Source of the DNA: Cryptosporidium bovis
Lineage: Eukaryota > Apicomplexa > Conoidasida > Eucoccidiorida > Cryptosporidiidae
Reading direction: 5' to 3'
Length of the DNA stretch: 64,000 bases
Assembly: GCA_009768925.2 (NCBI GenBank)
Contig: VHIT02000016.1
Coordinates: 1-64,000, forward strand
Under the pieces are notes generated by a model. That model saw nothing but the letters and a program-made list of their open reading frames with translations. It searched no databases and had not been told where the DNA came from. The stretch's first letter is position 1; every line of letters begins with the position of its first letter. Both the position numbers and the translations under genes were made by a program. Positions 7,994 to 16,763 of the stretch are shown here, in pieces.

Positions 7994-10762
7994 ATGAATG
8001 AGAAGGCGATTTTAGGAGAAATAGAAAACTTAAAATATGCCGGGTTGGAACTAAAAATGTTTTTTGAGATATTTAATAAAAATGAATTAGTTGATTTGGA
8101 ATTAAACGAGGCACTTGAAATGATTGACTTAATAGTTAAAAAGAATGAAAATGCGAAGATACTCATTTTTTTAATTGTAGTTAATCGCGTGAAAATGATA
8201 TCAGATCAAATTAAGCTATTCAAGGAAAGCATTAGAAATAATATGAGCAATAAGAATAACAAAGTTATTATAGAGTTTGTGATATTATCTGAATATATAA
8301 AAAATGAGAGCATCATCGATGACCTATTGAACTACTATTATACGAAATCTCAAGAAGAGTTAAATAATGGCAAGGAGGAATTCATTTTTGAAACGCTGAA
8401 TAATATATTAAAAATACCGTTCTTTTCTATAAATATAATTGTTGAAGCCTTTTTAAATTCTAAGTATAGCGTTAGTTCATTTATTATAGAGGAATACATA
8501 CCATTTGAACTACAAGATAATATTTTTTATAATTATTTATGGATATCAACTTTGGACAATATAAATAAAGAAAATAGTGATTTTGATAATAAATACATTA
8601 ATTTTTTTAGATATTTATTTAAGAGAATGTTTATGAGAGGCTATTGCAAAAATTTGTGTATATTATTTATTGATATTATAAATTTAAATACATATTATGG
8701 CCTTAAAGATAAAGAATTTGATGTTAAGAAAGTCTTTCTAAATTTAAACAAACTTTTAACTTGTAATGAAGACAAAAAAATGATAGAAAAGTTTATATTG
8801 AAATTACTGAAACAATTAGAAGAAATGAACATTACTATAATTAACGAAAGAGTTGTGGTCATAGATTTACCAGATAAAAACTTAACACTAAATTTGCTTT
8901 CTGCAATTGTAGACTACTGTATAGTTAATAATGGCAACGAAATTTGCACATATACCTTATTTGAAGAGAAATTGTCTCTAAATTTGTGCATTACTTTTCT
9001 AGATATCTCAATATTCAATATATTAAGCAGAAACTATGTGGAAGGTAATAAATTTCTTAAAGGTGAATTTGACTATATGATGTATTTTAAGGCAAGAATG
9101 GACAAAGAAAGAAAGAACGAAAATGATGGAATAATAGACGTGTTTTGTGAAAAGTTTATTGCTTACTTTGAATTTTATAAAAATCTTTTAAAGACTTTGC
9201 TTCAAAAATGGGAGTTGAATTGTGATTCAGAAAAAGATTCATATAATCTATCTGTGTTAATAATTAGATTAATATCAATTGTTTTATTTATTGAAAGCTC
9301 AACAAATAATCTAAATAAAGTTGTATCTGAGTTGTTGTTAGATCAATATAAATTTGTTTCAAATGGAATGCAATTAAGACTTAAAAGCATTGATCCAATA
9401 GTACGTTATTCTTCGATGTATTTGGGCGAATTTTACTTCAACATTTTAACTACACTATTTCCACCAAATGAACAAACTGACGAAAAAAGTGGTTATTTAA
9501 CTACAGAAGAAAATCCAAAGTTTGATGAATTAAATTCTTTAGACGATTCTATAAAAAGGAAGCATTTATTTCATCTGAAGCATTCAACTAATACAATTAT
9601 TATTTCAAACAGAAATGTGAATGATAAGGACATTGTAATTATTCACCAAGAGAAAACAGATGGAAATATGGCAGATGATGATTCAAAAGAAGACAATAAT
9701 GAATTGGGTAATAAAGAATTATGTGATGTTCGAAGCAAACAAAATGATTATGATAATGATGATGTTTTTTGGGATAATGCTCCAAGCATTAAAAAAAAAG
9801 ACTCAACAAAATCTAACCAAATTAGCCGTTTAATTTTTGACCAAGAAGATGACAGAATAATTCAGTCGAAAATCGTTATTAATTCGTATGATTTAATAGC
9901 TTTTTATACTGATGATAAAAAATCTTCGCAAATTTCAAATAAGGAAGAAATTTTGCTCAAAATATTGAATGATCTACTATTGAACATAAAATGGGATAGG
10001 TCAAATTATGAATATATCATTCTTCCACTAGTTAATAAGCTTATATCTTTCAATGAAAAGGAATTAAGATACACATCTTTGTTAGTAATATCAAAAATAA
10101 TAGAATTAAAGAATAATTGCATAACTATTAATATTATCGATTATGCATGTAATATTCATAATTCTATTCCAATGGATACAAAAATTTTATTATTAAATTC
10201 TTTAATTTTGGCTTGTAAAAGTTTAGCAAATCACAAAGAAGACGACGAAAAAAGCAAAGGCAATAAACACATAGTTTCATGTTCATTGAAAAGAAAAAAA
10301 GAGAAAGTAATAATCAATCTATTTGATCAATATTCATTGATGTGGTCATCAAATCTAGCCAGATATTTAGTAGAGATTATAGAACAATCGCAAGGAATTC
10401 AACATGAAAAAGTCCCAAATATATTTTTTATAACTTATTTGGAACTATTCAACAATATAATTTTAAATACATCCATAAATAACATTCACACAAATCAGAT
10501 TTCCACTTTTGGAGTTGAAATTATATTTCAAATAAACACAAAGGAAAATTCACTGTTTCATGATCCAACTATAAGGAAATCGCTATACATACTAGCATTC
10601 AATATTATGCAAAAGTGTAGCAATTCATTCAAAGGTGACAGGTGCACTAACAATATAGTTAACGAAATAATCAATTGGCTCGTTAAGAATGGGGATTTTG
10701 AAAAGGACAATAATTGCCTCGAAATTATAAACCAAATAAAATCCTGTGTTACTTTTAGTTAA
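7994..10762 (+). CDS. Tel2/TELO2-like protein (TTT complex), tentative
   Basis: A 922-residue, mostly helical protein without membrane segments or a signal peptide. Several stretches resemble Tel2/TELO2, the HEAT-repeat protein that with Tti1 and Tti2 helps mature PIKK kinases such as mTOR and ATM. A segment near residue 465 reads LKSIDPIVRYSSMYLGE, similar to the conserved entry into the Tel2 C-terminal domain. A segment near 725 reads SIPMDTKILLLNSLILACK, similar to [21 protein letters not shown] of TELO2. Near 865, DPTIRKSLYILAFNIM parallels HPDAFVRRSVLFALS. An acidic, charged linker (about 510-610) sits before the C-terminal part, as in Tel2 proteins. The match is from memory of family patterns, so a different HEAT-repeat protein is possible. 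Confidence 0.6.
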   Translation: MNEKAILGEIENLKYAGLELKMFFEIFNKNELVDLELNEALEMIDLIVKKNENAKILIFLIVVNRVKMISDQIKLFKESIRNNMSNKNNKVIIEFVILSEYIKNESIIDDLLNYYYTKSQEELNNGKEEFIFETLNNILKIPFFSINIIVEAFLNSKYSVSSFIIEEYIPFELQDNIFYNYLWISTLDNINKENSDFDNKYINFFRYLFKRMFMRGYCKNLCILFIDIINLNTYYGLKDKEFDVKKVFLNLNKLLTCNEDKKMIEKFILKLLKQLEEMNITIINERVVVIDLPDKNLTLNLLSAIVDYCIVNNGNEICTYTLFEEKLSLNLCITFLDISIFNILSRNYVEGNKFLKGEFDYMMYFKARMDKERKNENDGIIDVFCEKFIAYFEFYKNLLKTLLQKWELNCDSEKDSYNLSVLIIRLISIVLFIESSTNNLNKVVSELLLDQYKFVSNGMQLRLKSIDPIVRYSSMYLGEFYFNILTTLFPPNEQTDEKSGYLTTEENPKFDELNSLDDSIKRKHLFHLKHSTNTIIISNRNVNDKDIVIIHQEKTDGNMADDDSKEDNNELGNKELCDVRSKQNDYDNDDVFWDNAPSIKKKDSTKSNQISRLIFDQEDDRIIQSKIVINSYDLIAFYTDDKKSSQISNKEEILLKILNDLLLNIKWDRSNYEYIILPLVNKLISFNEKELRYTSLLVISKIIELKNNCITINIIDYACNIHNSIPMDTKILLLNSLILACKSLANHKEDDEKSKGNKHIVSCSLKRKKEKVIINLFDQYSLMWSSNLARYLVEIIEQSQGIQHEKVPNIFFITYLELFNNIILNTSINNIHTNQISTFGVEIIFQINTKENSLFHDPTIRKSLYILAFNIMQKCSNSFKGDRCTNNIVNEIINWLVKNGDFEKDNNCLEIINQIKSCVTFS

Positions 10763-11366
10763 ATGACCTCTAAAAGGCGGTAATAAAATAATTTTGGTAG
10801 ATAAAATGTGGTAAAAATATATATATTTAAAATTATTGGGACTTAGAGTTCAAACTCGCTTAGCCTTCAAACAAAGTGGTGGTATCACTTTGGTTGTAAA
10901 AATATTGTCGAGACTCATTCACACTTTTTTTAGTTATTTTTTGGATCGTTTATTCTATAAATTTCATGTGTAATATATCATCTATTAAATTACACTCTTA
11001 TGGCGCCTAATCCTTTTTTGAATCCCAAACCCATTTCATCGTTGAAAAGTTTAGGAAAAAAGTTGGAGACAAGGATATAACAAGCTATTGAGAATTAAAT
11101 AAGGTTTGATTTAATCATTTTTACAGGTTGTAATTTTCTTTTTAATTTCTTAATGATTTTCATGTAAGAAGGGAAGGGCATACATTTATTATAGTTTGAA
11201 TACCATATAATAAAAAGAGCTACATTTTTTTAATTACTGGCTGCCATTTTGTTAATCAGTTTATTATAAATGATTTAAAATTTTGTTATATACGTACATA
11301 TATATCTACATACCTTTTTTAAATTCAAGTAAGTCTAATTCTAAATAGCAAGAAGGAGGAAAAGAG
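10763..11366. other. Intergenic with hairpins and GC boxes
   Basis: Spacer between the Tel2-like and ABC genes, both on +. It holds AAGGCGGTA at 10775-10782, TGGCGCC at 11001-11007, and two adjacent small hairpins at 10846-10892. No open frame of note. Confidence 0.5.
10846..10892. other. Two adjacent hairpins, possible structured RNA
   Basis: GAGT-TCAA-ACTC at 10846-10857 is followed by a perfect 7-bp stem CAAAGTG...CACTTTG at 10872-10892 with a 7-base loop. A U-rich TTATTTTTTGG, which resembles an Sm site, lies about 45 bases further downstream. I tested it by eye against tRNA and the U1, U2, U4 and U5 signatures and found no convincing match. It could be a terminator-like 3' element of the Tel2-like gene or simple chance. 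Confidence 0.25.
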
Positions 11367-14300
11367 ATGGGTAGTGTTGGGTCCTTAAAGAATGAGGGAA
11401 AATTTATTGATGAAAAGTTGTATTCTAGAGAGAATCCCATTTCAAAGAAGAAAAATCAAGGTTGGTTGAGTTTTTCGTATTCATATCTTCAATTTTCATG
11501 GGTTACGAAATGGGTATATTTGGGATCAAAGAGATCACTCCCTTCAAATATATTACCTGATCTCCCAGACTCAGATAGTACGGAATATTGGTATAAAATG
11601 TTTGAGAACGCAATAGAAAATGAGAGGATAAAAAAAATGTCATCATTCGACCGCAAAGTGTTGGTTGTAAGAGCACTTTGGAAGTGTTTATATGGCCAAT
11701 TGATAATGCTAATAACGTTAAAGGGTTCTTGGGAGATTTGCCAATATTTATATAATACAGTGGTTCGTTGTTTTATAGAATACAAGGAGTTTGAGAGCAA
11801 TGCAGAAAAAATTGGTTTGTCGAAAGAAAAAATGAAAGCAGTTAACAGTGGTTTTAAGAATGCTTTCTTATTGTTATTTTTTCACTTAGTGCATGTTTAT
11901 ATAAACACGCAATTCAATTTTTGGGAATCTAGGGTTGTATTAAGAATACAAACATGTTTGAAAACTTCTATTTTTAAGAATTTATTGGAGAATAAGTCAT
12001 GCGTTAGGAATGTCTTGGCTAATGGTAAAGAAATAATTAATTTAGAAGAAACAAAGGTCGATGTAAATAAAATTGATAAAGAATTGGCAAGAGATAATGT
12101 ATGCCTTGATATAGGAACAAACATTAAATCAGAAAGTGATAACGATTACAGTGATGTTAATAATAAAGAGGGCAGTGATGGTGTGATTAATGTTAACTAT
12201 ACATCCTCAACAAATGCCTTTAATTTGTTGATGGTTGATGTAGATGACATAGAGGACCTAATTATGGCAATGACACACTTTATTCTTCTTCCTTTTAGAC
12301 TTTTAGTGGCATCTCTTTTAATGTATAAGAATATAGGCGAGTCAGCAATACCAGGTGTGATATTGATGATTACAATGATAATATTAATGATAATTGTTGA
12401 CGTTTTGTCAGCATTATTAAAGGGACCATTGTTATATTGGAGGGATAAACGTTTGGGTAAGCTACATGAAGTATTGAGCAAGGTAAGAGGGATTAGGATA
12501 CTGGGTTGGTCTCCATTTGCGGAGGAAAGTGTACTTAATGTTAGAAGAAGGGAAATAGTATGTTTGTGTAATATCATCTTATTTTCCATATTGTCAAATA
12601 TATTCTTCAGAATGGCAATTTCAGGATCAGTGGTTGCTATCATGATTTATCATACTAGAAATGCCCTTAATATATTTGGACTATCAACTGGAGATAATTT
12701 AAGTTCTAGTTCACTAAAAGAATTGGACTTTAAGGCTTCTGATATAATACCACTAATACAAGTAATAAATTACGTTGCAGGAATACTTCGTTCGATTCCA
12801 AGCTCGTTAAATATGGTTATTGAAGGTTGGATATCTCTGAAGAGATTTAGTTACCATTTAGGTTATTCAGATAACGATGATTCGGTAAATAGTGAACTAG
12901 AGTGTGATAAATTAAGTGTTGATGTTTTTAGAGAAGGTCAAAAGGACGAGAGAACACCATTCATACCGAAAATATCGACTATTAATAACAGCACAGCAAT
13001 AGATTTAAAAGATCTTCATATTTCGGACGAAATTCTGCCGGTTAGAGCACAAGATAGCAACATCAATGTTTATTTAAGCGGATTGGAGTACAATTGGGAG
13101 TCCAAGGATGATGAATATATAAACAAATTTAAGTTGTGTGTTCCAGAAATGAAGATAGTAGGTAATTCGTGTCATTTAATAGTAGGTGGTACGGGATCTG
13201 GTAAGAGTACATTATTATGTGGGATTTTAGGTGAGATATATTCAAAAAAGGGTATAAGGTTCTTGAATAATCAAGATAGCACAATAGGTTATTGTAGTGA
13301 GGAACCTTGGATACCAATAGGAACAATAAGATCAGTAATATTATTTGAGAGACCATATAATGGGAAACGTTATCAAAAAGTAGTTGAATCGTGTCTACTT
13401 AAGGAAGATTTTTTACAATGGCAAGAGGGTGATTTAAGATTGTTAGATGATGGTGGCCACGTATTGTCTGGAGGTCAAAGATCGAGATTGACATTGGCCA
13501 GAGCACTATATGGTTTTATAACGGACAAGGAGGATTATAATAATATTGAAAATAACTGCGTTAATAGTGAGAATAATATTAAGTTTGATACGAGATTATT
13601 TTTATTTGATGATATTTTCACTTCACTAGATCCGAACGTAGCCAGAAAAATATTTTATAATTTGTTTAACTCGAGTGATGGTTTGCTAGTGGGAAACGAA
13701 TATTCAACCGTAATGATATTAAATAAGACAGTATTGTTTTGTCTACTTGACGAAAAATTATCAAAGAGTGAATTGGACGAAAAGTTTGGGGTGAAATTAA
13801 ATATTTGGAATATCTGTCAAAAAGAGGACGTTAATATAGTAGAGTTAATTGAAGATTATGACTCATTCAAATTAAATCATATTAATGAAATGAAACTCAA
13901 TGATAACAATGGAAGAGTATTGGGTGACGATATAAGCGATTTAAGTAGTAATGGAACTGGAGTAGGTAGTAATGACTACTCGTTAATTTCGAACATTGGT
14001 GATAATAGTAATTTGGACGCTACTATTACAGTTGCTGACGGTAATTCCAGTGGTGCTATTAGTAATGGTATTATAGAAGTTTCAGAAAGGCCAGAATTAA
14101 GAAAAAGATGTTATTCTATTGACAAAGATAAAAATAAATCAGATTCTAGCGTAAAGATAAATAAAAACAAGAAATACGAGAGTTATTCATCATTGGACTT
14201 TTACTGCGAAGAAATTGTAGGTTTCCAGGATGAGACTGGTCGTAGAACTATTCCATTTAGATTGTATAAATGGTATATTTCAAAAGTTGGTGTTACTTTA

Positions 14301-16319
14301 TTCATATTTCTTTCAATATTGATAGCAGTCAGTATACTATTTGAAAATGGTCAAGATCTTGTATTAGTAGAATGGACAGGTTTCACTTCACGTGGAAGTA
14401 AAACATCCTCTATAATAAATGCTGAAACTACTAACAAGGTCTTTTCTACAACTACCTTATCACCATCACTGCATTCTCCTGAATTTACTAACGGTCAGCG
14501 GACTATAAAAAACAGTATTGATTTAAATAAAGGATATTTATATGGCTTAATAACTGTATTTTTAATTGCGATAACAGTAACATTAATATTGAAATCACTT
14601 CAAGTATATGGTAGCATAAAGGCAGCGAATGTGATACATAATGAAATGTTAAGAAGTGTTTTGAACACATCTTTGGACTTTTTCGATCGTAACACAAATG
14701 GACAAATAATAAATCGTTTTTGTTTAGATATGACAACAATAGATAAAAGTACAATGTTTAAAATATGTTCCTTTATATCAATAGTGTTGGAAATCACAAT
14801 AAGGGGTGGATTTATAATATATGTATTTCCGTGGTTGCTACTATTAATACCACCAATATGTTGTTTTGCATGGTATTGGTTATTTCAGTACTTTAGGCAC
14901 ACATCTAGAGAACTATTTATGTCAAACTTGACGGCACATACACCGGTGTGTAATATTTATACACAAGCGTTAATGGGAGGCCCTATAATTCGTGCGTTTA
15001 GATGTGAGAATGTTTATTTGGCTAGGAATTTGTATTGCATTGACAGTCTACAGAAGATAAAGTTCATGAGGTTTAGTACATCACAATGGATAAGCGTAAG
15101 GATGCAGCTACTTATGTTACCTTTAACAGCATGCATTACAGTAATACCAATAATATTTGATTATTTTGGTATCAATATAGGATTCCTAAGGTCATCTAGC
15201 ATTGGTAAGGTAACTGAAGGTGCTTGGGGTCTTGCACTCATATATGCAATGTCATATGCTCCATTGATAAATGACTCATTTACTGCTTTTACATCATTGG
15301 AAAAGTCAATGTGCGCCGTTGAGAGAGTATCATTGTTCTTGAAGGATTTAGAGACATCGAAGAAGAAAGAATTCAATGAGGAATATCACAATTCGTCATA
15401 TGAAGAATTCAAATTAAGTAAACCATCAATATTGTCAAGAAAAGGATTAAATATACATGAATTAAGAGTTGAATACGAGGACAATTCATTGGGTATTGGG
15501 TTAAATAATGAATTTGTTAATTACGGTGAATGTATTGGAATTATTGGAAGAACTGGTAGTGGCAAAACAACATTTTTAAACTCCATATTGGGTTTGACAC
15601 CTATAAGTAGTGGTTTGGTGTTTTTAGATGGCGTATGGATGTATAATCGTGAAATGAGATCAAACAAAAATGAATATATTGGCGTTCTACCACAAAATTC
15701 AATAGGATTTGATGGTTGGACTATTCGTAAGTTTTTAGATCCCTTTGATGAGATAAAGGATGATAGATTAATTTGGGACGGCATTGTAACATGTGGTCTT
15801 GAGAACACTCTTTTGTCTATTAACAATGTAAGCCCACTTTATGCTAAAATAGACAATGGTGCATCTGCTAATTCTTCAAGTAAACGAAGAAAATCGAGTT
15901 TGGGAGGATCTCGCAATAAATTTACGCAGAAACACTTACGTCAACTTGCCTTAGCCAGGCTATTTATACATAGATTAAAATACAAGATTATATTGGTAGA
16001 TGAACCGCCAGAGGAGTTTTCGAATAAGATTCCAATTAATAGTTTTAACAATTATGGTGGTAACTATCTAAAAAATTCTTCATCTTCTATACGTATTGAT
16101 AGTTCATCGGATAACCAATACTTAGAGGTCGAGGAAATGATTTCCAAGTATATGAAGCATTGTATTGTATTTATTGTTGCACATAATTATAAGTCGCTCA
16201 AATTTTGTAATAAAATATGGTTATTATCAAATGGTTCAAAGGTGGCAGAATGCTCATTTTCGCAAGTAAATAGTCAAGAATTATTGGCGGATTTTTTACT
16301 TTTAAAGAACAAAAAGTGA
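11367..16319 (+). CDS. ABCC (MRP)-type ABC transporter
   Basis: A 1650-residue full ABC transporter with two membrane domains and two nucleotide-binding domains, in the order TMD1-NBD1-TMD2-NBD2. The N-terminus (LSFSYSYLQFSWVTKWVYLG) matches the entry segment of ABCC proteins, without an extra TMD0. NBD1 has Walker A GGTGSGKST near residue 610, signature LSGGQRSRLTLARAL near 699, and Walker B LFLFDDIFTSLD with Asp in the catalytic position, as in ABCC proteins. No H-loop His is seen in VMILNKTVLF. NBD2 has Walker A GRTGSGKTT near 1394, Q-loop VLPQN, Walker B IILVDEPPEE and H-loop VAHN. Its signature is lost: the position reads FTQKHLRQLALARL. One ATP site is therefore canonical and one degenerate, typical of ABCC but extreme here. 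It probably exports organic anions or conjugates; the substrate is unknown. The start MGSVGSL fits an N-myristoylation pattern. Confidence 0.92.
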   Translation: MGSVGSLKNEGKFIDEKLYSRENPISKKKNQGWLSFSYSYLQFSWVTKWVYLGSKRSLPSNILPDLPDSDSTEYWYKMFENAIENERIKKMSSFDRKVLVVRALWKCLYGQLIMLITLKGSWEICQYLYNTVVRCFIEYKEFESNAEKIGLSKEKMKAVNSGFKNAFLLLFFHLVHVYINTQFNFWESRVVLRIQTCLKTSIFKNLLENKSCVRNVLANGKEIINLEETKVDVNKIDKELARDNVCLDIGTNIKSESDNDYSDVNNKEGSDGVINVNYTSSTNAFNLLMVDVDDIEDLIMAMTHFILLPFRLLVASLLMYKNIGESAIPGVILMITMIILMIIVDVLSALLKGPLLYWRDKRLGKLHEVLSKVRGIRILGWSPFAEESVLNVRRREIVCLCNIILFSILSNIFFRMAISGSVVAIMIYHTRNALNIFGLSTGDNLSSSSLKELDFKASDIIPLIQVINYVAGILRSIPSSLNMVIEGWISLKRFSYHLGYSDNDDSVNSELECDKLSVDVFREGQKDERTPFIPKISTINNSTAIDLKDLHISDEILPVRAQDSNINVYLSGLEYNWESKDDEYINKFKLCVPEMKIVGNSCHLIVGGTGSGKSTLLCGILGEIYSKKGIRFLNNQDSTIGYCSEEPWIPIGTIRSVILFERPYNGKRYQKVVESCLLKEDFLQWQEGDLRLLDDGGHVLSGGQRSRLTLARALYGFITDKEDYNNIENNCVNSENNIKFDTRLFLFDDIFTSLDPNVARKIFYNLFNSSDGLLVGNEYSTVMILNKTVLFCLLDEKLSKSELDEKFGVKLNIWNICQKEDVNIVELIEDYDSFKLNHINEMKLNDNNGRVLGDDISDLSSNGTGVGSNDYSLISNIGDNSNLDATITVADGNSSGAISNGIIEVSERPELRKRCYSIDKDKNKSDSSVKINKNKKYESYSSLDFYCEEIVGFQDETGRRTIPFRLYKWYISKVGVTLFIFLSILIAVSILFENGQDLVLVEWTGFTSRGSKTSSIINAETTNKVFSTTTLSPSLHSPEFTNGQRTIKNSIDLNKGYLYGLITVFLIAITVTLILKSLQVYGSIKAANVIHNEMLRSVLNTSLDFFDRNTNGQIINRFCLDMTTIDKSTMFKICSFISIVLEITIRGGFIIYVFPWLLLLIPPICCFAWYWLFQYFRHTSRELFMSNLTAHTPVCNIYTQALMGGPIIRAFRCENVYLARNLYCIDSLQKIKFMRFSTSQWISVRMQLLMLPLTACITVIPIIFDYFGINIGFLRSSSIGKVTEGAWGLALIYAMSYAPLINDSFTAFTSLEKSMCAVERVSLFLKDLETSKKKEFNEEYHNSSYEEFKLSKPSILSRKGLNIHELRVEYEDNSLGIGLNNEFVNYGECIGIIGRTGSGKTTFLNSILGLTPISSGLVFLDGVWMYNREMRSNKNEYIGVLPQNSIGFDGWTIRKFLDPFDEIKDDRLIWDGIVTCGLENTLLSINNVSPLYAKIDNGASANSSSKRRKSSLGGSRNKFTQKHLRQLALARLFIHRLKYKIILVDEPPEEFSNKIPINSFNNYGGNYLKNSSSSIRIDSSSDNQYLEVEEMISKYMKHCIVFIVAHNYKSLKFCNKIWLLSNGSKVAECSFSQVNSQELLADFLLLKNKK

Positions 16320-16763
16320 CTTTTTAGCTGCAAATTCTTTTACTAACGTACTTGTCAATTTAATATTCAAAGTCTTTGTATTAAAATATACAAAAACTTT
16401 GCCAATTGGGGGCTGCAGTATATTTTTACTTTTGTATTAAAACAAACGGAAGCTCCCTATCTTTTTTTGTAGCTTAACGGATATATTAATTCATTTTTTC
16501 TTTTTATTTTAAATTTTGTCCACATAATTGCATGCATGCACTTTATTATTTTTGTTTGTTTATTGCGGAGTTTGTGGTGCAGGTTGAGTGAAAAAAGGTA
16601 TTACCGCCTGGTGTCTGTCAAGAGTATTTTTTTAAATACAAAATAAGTTAAATTGTTACAAAAACAAGAAAGTTATTTATTTTTAATAGTCGGTATTAAA
16701 TTGTGATATAGCAGTAGAGCACAGCATAATTTTGTTGATTACTATTATCTAGAGTTAATTTTG
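16320..16763. other. Upstream region of the SM-family gene
   Basis: AT-rich spacer with two notable boxes: TGCATGCATGCA at 16529-16540 and TTACCGCC at 16601-16608, respectively about 224 and 155 bp upstream of the ATG at 16764. No gene is seen. Confidence 0.5.
16529..16540. promoter_or_regulatory. TGCATGCATGCA box (ApiAP2-like)
   Basis: Overlapping TGCATGCA palindromes about 224 bp upstream of the SM-family ATG. TGCAT/GCATGC is known as a common ApiAP2-type element upstream of Cryptosporidium genes. Function here is inferred. Confidence 0.45.

Noticed and set aside
10831-10900. Possible tRNA or U4-like snRNA
   Set aside because: GTTCAAAC resembles a B box, but the T-arm stem and acceptor do not pair; the stretch AGTGGTGGTATC resembles U4 only over about 12 bases.
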